Below are positions 55,004-64,000 of a DNA stretch of 64,000 bases, in pieces (position 1 is the first letter of the stretch; each line of letters starts with the position of its first letter). The stretch is from Poa pratensis (lineage: Eukaryota > Streptophyta > Magnoliopsida > Poales > Poaceae), in assembly GCA_947311845.1 (NCBI GenBank), contig CAMZMU010000071.1:19703399-19767398 (forward strand), in the 5' to 3' direction. The notes below the pieces were generated by a model that saw nothing but the letters and a program-made list of their open reading frames with translations, was not told the origin of the DNA and did not search any database. The translations under genes and the position numbers were made by a program.

Positions 55004-57860
55004 TTATTTAGCTTTTTCATTAAAGAATGAAAGATCCATCTGATCTTCCGCACCCCTAACAAAATCATCTTCTTCTAAATCCTCTGAAAGAGAAGAAGCC
55101 CTATTTACTAACAAAGAATGAGGATCATCTTCCTCTAATGCCGCAACATTTTTTTCCAAGATGAGGATTGTTCTTTGTAGCTCTGAATCTTTAATAAGTT
55201 TAGATGAAGCCAATTTTTCTTTATGAGAACTACCCAGCGAAACTCCTAGTCTAGCAGCACGATCAATGATTTGTTCATCAGAAAAATTAAGAATTGACAG
55301 AGCTGGTCTTAAAGGCGTGCCTTGTGGAAGAGCACGACTTTGAGCCAATGCCATAGCTCGACGCAGCACCGTGTCGTCCGCATTGGGCTTAGACCGTTGC
55401 CTGTCACTAGATCTTATTCCAAATGCCGCAGCATCCGGAACTCCTCCAAAGGCGACGATCCTACGTCTCGCCTCTTGGTCATCCAGCCCGCCCGATCCAT
55501 GTAAGATAGCTGCAGATGAGGCCGCCATCATCCGCCCAAATGGCGGAGTAGATCGGCCTTGCACCACCCCGCTCGATCCATCACCCTCACCTGGGGCAAT
55601 CGGAGAGCGAGGAGAGCATGCTCTGTATGACGTCGACCCATGGTCACCTCCTGTGAGGCATGGTGACATCAACGCGGCCTCCACTTCATCGGCTCGCACC
55701 GAGGAGCCTCCCAATGGCGATGAAGTAGCAGGCGTGACAACGCCGAGCGTGTCATCCAGTGCTATTACAGAATCAACGTGGACAGCAGCATTGGCAGCAT
55801 ATTCCTACTGCGGTGTAGCCTCCTCCGACTGCAGCGGACCAATGCCCACCCCCGAAAGCTTTTCTGTCGAAGGAAAACACAGTTTTTTCTGACGATCGAC
55901 CCGTGGAAGTGCTGCTTCGGCCGAGAAACTCAACTTTTCTTGCCGTAGCGGAGAGTGCATTGTTTTTGCAGGAACAGTTCATTCTTTAGCCACTTCCATC
56001 ATCGGCGGCACTTGCTTCTGAGTGAGCCTCGAAATCTCATTCAAGCGTTCCTCCATACGCAGCAAAGCAATTTCCTCCTTAGCTTTTTTAATAGCAAGAC
56101 GCACAGAGGGTGAGAAAACAACACCTCCGGTGGCAGTATTTGCCGGTGGCTAAGGCGCACCCGACCCATTGTCGTGCCCCTCATCAGCCGGCTCTACCAC
56201 AGCCACATTAGCACTAGTGGCCTCATCATTAGCCCCTGGTCCGTATCCATCAACTCTTTGATATCATCTCCGATATCTCCATCTTCATCATCATTATTAC
56301 CTTCATCCGGAGGATTATCCATGTCCACGTCCTCCTCCAGACCTCTGTTCTCGCCCTCAACCCAAAAGGAGAGGTCATAAAAACCATCCTTGATGAACAT
56401 AGGGTAGTGTTTAGGAATCTTAGACCAGTTAAGACACCCAATCAAAATCCTTAGAACCCCATGCTTCCTTGTGTACTTCATATCTATTTTTAAAGTCATC
56501 CCAAACATATCTCCCACCGGCCAAAGTGCAAGAAAATCCCCCCTATGAATCCACGGTATCCCAGAAACTCTCACCCAGATTTCTGGTAAAGTCTCCATAG
56601 GCTCAGGAACGTGTGACCAACTGTCAATAGTAATCTCACACTGGTTGGTCGGCACCCTACAAGGACCGAAAACACTCAACCTTTCCAAGTAATTCCTTGA
56701 TGGAAATTGCACTCTAAAGACATTCTGGCCGACTTGACGAACATCCCACGCAAATTGATCAGAAGGAACCAACCGCTGAAGTTGAGCCACAATTTGTTGG
56801 ATAGTTAACTCTCCTTTATCCACCGTGACCGACGCAAGGCGAACATTCTCAAGTTTAGGCTTATATGTCTCCAACAACGGCATTTTAAAGAAGATCAGCT
56901 CCTCATGTGCATACCCATATATTTGTATCCGCGGTTTCGACAACAGAGGGCATGCTGAACCAACATGTTCAGGCCCTTCACAAATCTCACAAACCGCAGC
57001 CGGACAATCAGCAAGGGGATGACCAACTAAACCACAACAGAAGCATTTCTTTCCTTTCTTTGCAGCGACCACCGCAAGTGCAGCAGCAAGTTGCTCGGCC
57101 GAAACTGCCGCTCCTACAGCTTGAACAGGTTGAGCTGCCGCGCCCACACCTTGAACATGAGGAGCTTGAGGTTGCTGAACCGGAGGCAGAAACGGGTTCG
57201 CCACAGCCGGCTGAGGCACGTCGGCTGCAGCAGGAGCCACCGCCAGCTGAGGCACGTCGGCTGCAGCAGGAGCCACCGCCAGCTGAGGCACCTCCGGGAG
57301 CTGCATTAGCCACCGCCGGAGCCGGTGCGATCACCGGAGCTTGTGGAGGAGCCATCACCTCAGGCACCGGTGTGACTACCGGCTGGCCACCTCCACGACC
57401 AGCAGCATAGTTGTAACCAGCATCAAATCTACCTCGCACACCTCTGTCTCCCCTGCCCGCCTCAGCACGGCCATACGCCTGACCACGGCCATTGCCGTAG
57501 TCCAGCCCCATATCCGCCACGGAAATTACCAAAACCGCGACCACCAAAAGCAGCAACACGACCGCCATAGCCGCCTCCACGGCGACCTCGACCAACAGCC
57601 CCGCGGTACCCTCCTCGATATCCATTGGCATGAAAACCAGCACCCGCATGAAAGCCACCTTGGTAACCAGCGGCGCCAGCAGCTTGACCATACCCGCCCT
57701 GGCCCCCATAGGAGCCAGGACCATCCGGCACACCGGCGGTACCACTCGGTCCCCCAACCTCGAAGTTAGGGTTCCAACCACCATTGAAGCCACGACCAGG
57801 AGGGAATCCACTCCCACAGCCACGATCAGCACCACCTCTTCCTCCGCCGCGAGCCGCCAT
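55004..57860 (-). pseudogene. LINE-B ORF1, gag-like, frameshifted
   Basis: ATG 57860 (MAARGGGRGG, same start as LINE-A). Glycine-rich N-terminus. After a shift (57,300-57,480) proline/glutamine repeats and a knuckle CFCCGLVGHPLADC with a second cysteine cluster CEICEGPEHVGSAC. Then a DUF4283-like region (AQLQRLVPSDQFAWDV to YDLSFWVEGE) to 56,194. The C-terminal part after another shift ends at 55,004. Confidence 0.82.
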
Positions 57861-57946
57861 TACAACGACACCAGGATCGCGCGAGTTGGCGACGCAGCGA
57901 GACCACGTAAAACCTAGAATCCGTCTGAGTCCAGCCCAGCCCGAAT

Positions 57947-58170
57947 AGATGTACGTGGTGGCTGTAACGAATATGGCAAGGCACCAAGTGGGATCATTGA
58001 AGTTTGTTCAAGGGTGACAGGGAAGTATTGGAAGAAAGGGTCTTTTGCTAGCCTTTGGGGATCATCATATGGTGATGATCATAAGAAAGTGAAAGCTGAC
58101 ATGCTGAATGGTGGCAGGATGTCCGATATCACTGAATCTCATGATCTAAAGAATGTAGAAGCGTGTAAAT
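57947..58170 (+). other. Possible terminal exon remnant
   Basis: The plus frame with RGGCNEYGKAPSGIIEVCSR, KYWKKGSFASLWGSSYGDD and ESHDLKNVEACK is open for about 70 codons to TAG at 58,170. It has no ATG near its start and LINE-B lies upstream. Composition is coding-like, family not recognised. It could be the last exon of a gene split by LINE-B. Confidence 0.35.
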
Positions 58171-59089
58171 AGTTCGTTAAGTGTATGACAATTGAAAGGG
58201 CAATGTCCATAATTATATTTTGGTTAAGATAACATGCGAATTAGTGGGGACTAATGTTACCTATGAAGTATATACTCAGGTTTTAGTCCACGTGTGCTGA
58301 GTTGTTGACGATGGATGATGGACAGAGGCCCCTCATTTTCATATGAACAAGTGTCAGTGGGTTTGCTTTGATCTGTCTCTTTTGTATCTTTGAGCCAATA
58401 GGAACACCGCACTATTAAGAGGAGAATTCTCAATGATCTTGTTGGGGTTGAGCTAAGAAGCCTTTTTTACTCTTCCTTGTACCCATACAAAGCTCCACCT
58501 TGTTGAGTTTGAGGAAAAGGTTTTTTTGGACAATTCAGTTTTGGAGTTTTTCTAGAGTTCGGTTTTAGATCGGTTCGTGGGGTCTAGCCGACTGTCCAAC
58601 CAGAAATTTCCGGTTATGCTTCATCATTACATAACGGGTTTCCGGTTGTACAGTAGGTCTAGAGTCGGTCGACCGGTTTGGCAACCGATCCAACCGACAT
58701 GGTTCGGTTTTGCTCCAGCATTACAGAACGGGTTTCCGCTGGGAAATCGGTTGTTCGGTTCAACTGACTTTCAAACTAGTTTTTCCAGGCATAGTTCCAA
58801 CGGCCAATCATTCAGTCCAAGTTGCTTGAAGAGTTGGATCACTTGTTCCAAAGCACTGGATCATTGGAAGGCGATTATTTTTTCCATATAATCACCTCCA
58901 CATGGCGTTTTTGGTGTCATCCGGCTACCGGGACGTCCGAAACTTCACCATCTTTGGTGCTGCTTTCCATAGCCAGCTGTATTTTGCTTCAGTATTATTT
59001 TGATAATTTTAGTTTTATGTTCACCCCATAGCTCGTAATCATAATGAACATTTGTCTGCGGACTTTTGTTGTAATCGAAAATCTATTAT
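58171..59089. other. No gene seen
   Basis: AT-rich, with partly repeated CGGTTTCCGG / CGGGTTTCCG phrases around 58,600-58,760. Open frames up to about 104 codons have no motifs. Confidence 0.4.
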
Positions 59090-59185
59090 GAATGCGGTTG
59101 AGAACGTGGAAGCACTCCAGCGGTAGGGTCGCAGTGTGCGCACCCCGGCAACTATAGTCCGATCGAGTCCTGTCAAAGGAGCGCC
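59090..59185 (+). mobile_element. tRNA-derived SINE-like sequence
   Basis: A box-A-like CACTCCAGCGGTAGGGTCG is followed about 40 bases later by a box-B-like CCGATCGAGTCC. No cloverleaf and no clear target duplication. Weak call. Confidence 0.35.
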
Positions 59186-59898
59186 TTTATATTAACAAGT
59201 CACCTTCGCAACAACACGATGTTCAAAAGCTGTGGAGAAACTTTATTAAGTATACTAACTTGTCACTTTGTGCGCCTATGGTCACTCTGTCACGGTACTG
59301 TTAACTCTAACACGTGTTTGTTAACCGGCATAAAATACACTGCATTGTTTGTTAAAGATGTATGTTGCAGAATGTTCTAAGATACACTCGACGGTGCACC
59401 AAAAAATATGGAAAAGTGGTTCTCCTTCCCAGCAGAAATCTAACCTGGATAACGGAGTAAAGGTGAACATAATTTTTTTGGTGACAGGTATATTTGTATT
59501 CTCTCTATCTATGTAATTTTAATTTTTGAGTGAATTTCCTTTTACGCCCTAATTTTTTTCTGTGACACCTGCCAAAAATTCTCAAAACTATCTCATTTAA
59601 GTGAGTATTGTTTTTCTATTTCTATCTATTTTAACTAGCCGTCAACCCGTGCATCTGCATGGCCTTTTTTTTATACTCAATATTAACAAAACAGTGTAAT
59701 AGAACTTATAATGCGAATCCCAATTTGAAGTTTTGCATTTTAAATTTAATTTATCTATATGAAAGTATATATACATACTTTGAGTTAATTCATGTATGTC
59801 TATGTTCGAAAAAGCTTAAATGTTGAATGCACATGTATACCTCTAATTTTATAAGCATTAAATCAGATAACCACGATTGTTTCACCAAAAGGTTATAT
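59186..59898. other. No gene seen
   Basis: AT-rich. CAACCCGTGCATCTGCATGG at about 59,643 resembles a phrase common near the ends of grass repeats, but no element could be delimited. Confidence 0.35.
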
Positions 59899-61563
59899 TC
59901 ACATTACACTAATCTGATGCAGTATGATTTCTTTGGGGGTAACTTGGAGGACTGTTAATATTATATCTTCTTAGATTATTGATTAGTCATATTTACAAAT
60001 TTACAGCCAATGTTACAGCCAGCAAGGAAAAGAGAGAAACACAAAAAAGGCATAATACATGAGACTTACCCTTGAACTTGTCAGTACATTCCCGTAGTTG
60101 TTCCTGCTGGCTGTGTGATCGTGTTGCCAGTTGTGGACTGGTTGGAGATTCTATCAGTTCCTGCTCTTCATATAATCAGCCAACAGATGGAAAAGTATTA
60201 TTAATTTTTGAACTGTGCCCCGGATGTTTACAACAACCATGTAGAAATTTCTAGTTTTTCAGAGCTAATTGTTCATGTTCCAGTATTTTAGACAGCGTCA
60301 TCTAGAGGCATTAGGTCTTATAGTACCAAAGAATTACTACATGTGAAATACTTCTTGGATTCTATATGTGAGTAATTTATACAATATTAAATTGATAGAT
60401 AAGAGAGAAACTACAGCATGGACAACAGAAAAATCTTAAACACATTACTTCGTTGAGAAAGAGTTAATCGACAAAGACCTGGGAACCATGAAACATACCA
60501 TTCTTACATAATTTTGAGCTGGACCAATATTTTCACATATAAATAAATAGAATGGATCTTAAATATTGGAGGACAATTACCGAATTGAAGGACAATTAAT
60601 GCTATCACATACCAACTTCATCAGGCCTTTGGCTGTACTGGATAATTGAGCTATAAGAAAGGATTCAAAGCCTGTACTTTGAAAGATACGACAACATCCT
60701 GTATCCACCGAGTAACCACTAATTGTTAGCATTGAAAACATTCCATGGACTAAGAACACGGTTGTCATAATGAAGAATCTAGTATAATTTGACTACTTAC
60801 GCCAAAAATATCTATATTGTTCACGTATCATTGTGCGTGATAGTATAATTATCGGAGTAGTGCAGACTGTTATTGATACGCTAATTAAATTTACATCTTT
60901 GGCCTATCATTGCTCGAAGTAATTGGTGAAACACTATACCATCATTTATAGCATTTATTTGTTGTGGCGTTAATATCTGTATGGAAAATAATATTTAATA
61001 TACACCCGCACTATATGATTAATTATGTACAGAAGCTCTGTAAAATAAGTTAATTCTATTTACAACAGATTCGGGGATAATCTTAAATCATAAGCTCTTA
61101 TTTTTACAGCTCGGAATATTTGATATGGGTGCATAAAATGAGAATCTAGTTGTAATGCATGCACCTTACATGAATTGGAACCCTGATTGAAAAAAGTTTG
61201 ACGATCTAATTCCCCAACTGTACATAGCATAAAGTGAGGCAAAAAATCAGTAATCTACACAAAAAGAAGGAAAACAAAGAAAAAAAATTGGTAACCACTT
61301 CCTGCAATTTTAATGCTTGAAACTTAAATTTCCATGAATTCGTAATAATTAGCTTTTTTACCAGGAGGTCATTACCGAGGATCCCCTGCATAGAACAAAT
61401 TGAGCGTTAGTAAGTCTGCAAAATAAAATAAAATAAAATATCAATATTACTTGCAACGATATAGTTCCCAGTTTTTTGCACAACATGGGTAGCATTCCAC
61501 ATCCTTTTTCCCTTCAGACTGCACTAACATCTTGGCCAACTCCGGCCAGTACGTAGAGTTCAG
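59899..61563 (-). CDS. Unrecognised multi-exon gene, 3' part
   Basis: Eight exons on the minus strand join in one frame: 61563-61451, 61415-61376, 61254-61165 (or to 61108), 60976-60895, 60866-60801, 60698-60613, 60160-60070, 59951-59899. All have GT..AG borders and phases 0/2/0/0/1/1/0/1 that fit. Products in order include STYWPELAKMLVQSEGKKD, NAQFVLCRGSS, TVGELDRQTFFNQGSNSCK, ILTPQQINAINDGIVFHQLL, CTTPIIILSRTMIREQYRYF, FQSTGFESFLIAQLSSTAKG, ELIESPTSPQLATRSHSQQE and KEIILHQISVM. I do not recognise the family. The final exon is the least certain. Sequence just upstream (61,820-61,960) reads open (LLSKDKDLYLGI, SNGELDGIIA) but meets stops, so the 5' part may be decayed. Confidence 0.6.
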
Positions 61564-62168
61564 CTAAACGCAAACAATTTAAAGAAGCCGTAGAATTGAA
61601 TTAATTTATGTAAAGACAAATATTATACTAAACTACTCCCTAGAACTGAATTATTAATGTAATGACAAATACTATACTACTAAACTACTAAGGAGGAAAA
61701 CCATATAACTAAGAGCTCGCCTGTTTACAGCAGGCAAAAACACTATATCAGGATGTAATTAAATGTTTACTACTACATGATTTTAATATTAGAATCCACC
61801 ATAAGATACCTATGCACCGTTGGCATCTACTCAATGTCAGGCGATGATGCCGTCAAGTTCGCCGTTGCTGGCCGCCCGGACATTCACTGATATTATGCTT
61901 GTTAGCATTGACCTGATCCCCAAATATAAGTCTTTATCTTTACTCAATAAGCTGAAGATTCAATCGTCTTCATGCCTCGGCCTGCACATCTTCACATGTA
62001 GTGAGCCTTGGCCGGACGTCAATTTTCAACGAAGAGACCTATTCCTGAAGGTGGAGGAGGATGTGCAGTGTTGATTTTGTGAGATTGCGCTGATTGGAGG
62101 AGAGCCGAGGATGGTTTCATGACTCAGGACGGCGTGAGAAGTCCCTCATATAGATTCCCAACGTACGC
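61564..62168. other. Possible decayed 5' exons of the unrecognised gene
   Basis: The minus-strand segment 61,820-61,960 is open for about 37 codons after a TTCAG acceptor and ends in two close stops. The remainder is AT-rich. Confidence 0.3.
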
Positions 62169-62360
62169 CTACTTCAACTGCCATACTGGTACACCTTCTC
62201 CTCCGTTTGTAAACCATCTTGACAACTGATTGTTCTGAGGATCTGTGATAAGTGGATTTGAATCTTGCCTTCTCTTCCGCCCAATTGCAGGTTCAGTGGA
62301 GTACGAAGTATAGCAGGGCCTATGATGAAGAAGAACGACATCATTAATCGGATCGACCAT
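62169..62360 (-). CDS. Hypothetical ORF or first exon, 63 aa
   Basis: ATG 62360, MVDPINDVVLLHHRPCY, then IGRKRRQDSNPLITDPQNNQ and LSRWFTNGGEGVPVWQLK before TAG. Composition is coding-like. A CCA|GTATGG donor near its end would allow splicing towards the multi-exon gene downstream on the same strand. Family not recognised. Confidence 0.35.
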   Translation of the reverse strand: MVDPINDVVLLHHRPCYTSYSTEPAIGRKRRQDSNPLITDPQNNQLSRWFTNGGEGVPVWQLK

Positions 62361-62889
62361 GCTCTATGGGGGAGCAGTTACAGTTCGGCAGCTGACGGAG
62401 GATTAGGGCGTGCGTGAGGGAGAGAGAGGTAGAGGACGGCTAAAGGTTGCATCCCATGAAAGTTTTTTTTCGAGGGTAATGGAAAAGGTTGAGGCGTACA
62501 GGTGGGATATAACGTGAGGACTCTATCTAATTCATCCGACGACTCTGGAGAAGTATCTTAATTGCTGAGGATTAACGTGGAGCCTCCATTGGTGCCTCCA
62601 ATTAGTAAATAAAATATAAGATTTTTACCTGATAATAATAACAATAAGCAAATAGCTGTATGAATATTTACATTAGCCGTAAGAAATTGCAGATGGGTAA
62701 TATGTTGAGACTTTAAACTTGTCAAATGTTGTGATCATGTTCTTCTGGGAAAATTAAAATTATAGTATGTTCAATGATGTAGTGAAGCAAAGCGCGAAAG
62801 AAGGCCACCAGAACTCAAGATGCATCGTTTTAGCAATGCCGCTTACTTTAATGATGCCACTCAAGGATTTATTCCCTCCATTTTTGAAT
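62361..62889. other. Spacer before the TDP2-like gene
   Basis: No gene seen. The part near 62,890 is probably the 3' UTR of the TDP2-like gene. Confidence 0.4.
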
Positions 62890-63947
62890 TTACAGGACCT
62901 CTTCTACGAAAAGTCCACCGATATTCATGTCTTCCTCTTCCAGTTCGACCAACGGCGCTTGAAGGATTGAGACAGAGCTAGGGACGATGCTGAGGACCAC
63001 GCCGCAGTGGCAACTGGGCCGGAGGTCCTTTGCATAAACCTCAACCCCACAGCTGGGCTCGCCGTGCGTCCCGACCAACTCGATGCTCGTCAGCGTGTAA
63101 TCCCGCAGCTTGCACGCAAACCTATCCGACCGCTTCCAGGGAGCGGAGCAGTGGTCTCCGGCTCTGAACGGCTCTATCCAGTCACCGTCGCGGGTATAAC
63201 CATCCTTGTGGGGCTTTAATTTGGTCCAAGGGTCCACCCATCCGGCGGGGAGAGGGAACGGCAGGTCGGTGTTGTCGTCCCAGGACATGTCGCCGCCGAA
63301 CACGACGTTCTCCGCGCTGCTGAGGGCCGCCATGGCGTGCTCAGCTTGAATGTACCGCTCCATGCAGTTCATCGGCATCGGCGGGCTGGGGCACTCGAGC
63401 TGGGTCGTGGCGATGTGGATCGGCTTCATCGTCGCTGGATCTGGATTGATGTCGGCCTCCAGGTAGCCTTGTCCTGTCAACGTAGTGGTGAACTTCCAGA
63501 GCGCGGAGTTCTTCATAGGAACCTTGCTCAGCTAGTGGGAGATGCAGTTAGTTCGTAAATCATACACGATCATGAACAGGAACGGATACTGGCGAGGTGA
63601 CTATCGATTACCATGAGGCAGAAGTGCTGTTTTGTTGCTAGTTCTTCAGGAGGAAATGGCGAGCAGTGGTAGTCCTTCCAGCATTCGAAGCTCTGGAAGA
63701 TCTTGTGAATGTACGGAGTAACTTCCTGTAATGGAAAGAAGACTAGCTGGATCAACGACAAGGGAATGAAATAGAAATAGAAAATTCAGATCGGATCGGG
63801 TGTGCCTTGTTTCTCTACCTGGAAAAAAATTACATCCGGTGACTCCTGCTTGACGAGGCGGCCGATGGCCTGCATCCTTCTGTAGAGCACGATGTCCTCG
63901 CGGGACCAGACATTGTACGTCATCAACTTGATCTGCTTCGACGGCTC
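62890..63947 (-). CDS. TDP2: Tyrosyl-DNA phosphodiesterase 2-like, 3' exons
   Basis: Three exons: 63947-63819, 63725-63612 and 63531-62890, with GT..AG borders and fitting phases, 294 residues. The 5' exons lie beyond 64,000. It belongs to the endonuclease/exonuclease/phosphatase superfamily: LMTYNVWSRED, VIFFQ|EVTPYI (metal-binding Glu across the first junction), ATTQLEC, VVFGGDMSWDD, FPLPAGWVDPWTKLKP, SDRFACKL and SCHCGVVLSI. TDP2 removes tyrosine adducts from DNA 5' ends left by topoisomerase II. Two positions differ from the usual motifs: THLE is TQLE and the final SDH is SCH, keeping His but losing Asp. The C-terminus runs about 30 acidic residues past the core. It may be a diverged or weakened copy. 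Confidence 0.8.
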
Positions 63948-64000
63948 CTTGAAAAGACATAAAAATGTCGTTGTAAAATTGGCTAACATATAGGAGTAGG

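Larger units (their letters stand above)
54235..57930 (-). mobile_element. LINE-B, 5' half
   Basis: Continuation of the element at 26,028-29,163. It holds the endonuclease and ORF1. The 5' UTR beyond the ORF1 ATG at 57,860 is under 100 bases, against more than 800 in LINE-A, so this copy is 5'-truncated or was trimmed. The exact right border is uncertain. Confidence 0.88.

Overview
The window is nuclear DNA of a grass, probably Pooideae. The evidence is the repeat content: a CACTA element whose ends carry TTTAGTACCGGTT/AACCGGTACTAAA subterminal repeats, grass-type LINEs ending in a TGCATC...GATGCA stem-loop, a SMART-like miniature LTR element, hAT, Mutator and Stowaway MITEs, and a Tat-type Ty3/gypsy element. 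GC-rich 5' ends and spliced genes fit as well. I cannot name the species.

Layout. 1-0.8 kb: truncated Athila-like gypsy pol. 2.6-21.1 kb: three minus-strand copies of one small gene (MGNC N-terminus, WRPALQSIPE-type C-terminus), spread out by insertions: a 296-bp SMART-like element (4.37-4.67), a complete but decayed LINE (4.75-12.30, perfect 16-bp target duplication), MITEs and a nested MITE pair (19.63-20.26). The middle copy of the gene is frameshifted. 22-26 kb: MITE remnants and no clear gene. 26.0-57.9 kb: a three-level nest. A minus-strand LINE of the same kind as the first is cut inside its endonuclease domain by a 25-kb gypsy element (29,164-54,234, 492-bp LTRs, TSD AGTGT). That element is itself cut by an 11.8-kb CACTA transposon (38,915-50,733). 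57.9-64 kb: single-copy-looking DNA with an unrecognised multi-exon minus-strand gene (59.9-61.6) and the 3' exons of a tyrosyl-DNA phosphodiesterase 2-like gene (62.9-63.9).

How the parts relate. The gypsy element carries gag-protease-RT-RNaseH-integrase on the plus strand, now broken by stops and frameshifts. On the minus strand it carries a spliced gene with the domain annotated as 'putative gypsy type transposon'. The CACTA sits inside an intron of that antisense gene. The CACTA looks the most intact: an uninterrupted 1,110-codon TNP2 transposase ORF and a seven-exon second gene (about 1,055 aa) ending in a Ulp1-like cysteine protease domain with His, Asp, Gln and Cys all present. Its right terminus is degenerate. 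The likely order of events is LINE, then gypsy (LTRs differ at about 3.5% of sites by hand count), then CACTA.

Splice sites, reading phases and target duplications were read by eye. No database search was run.
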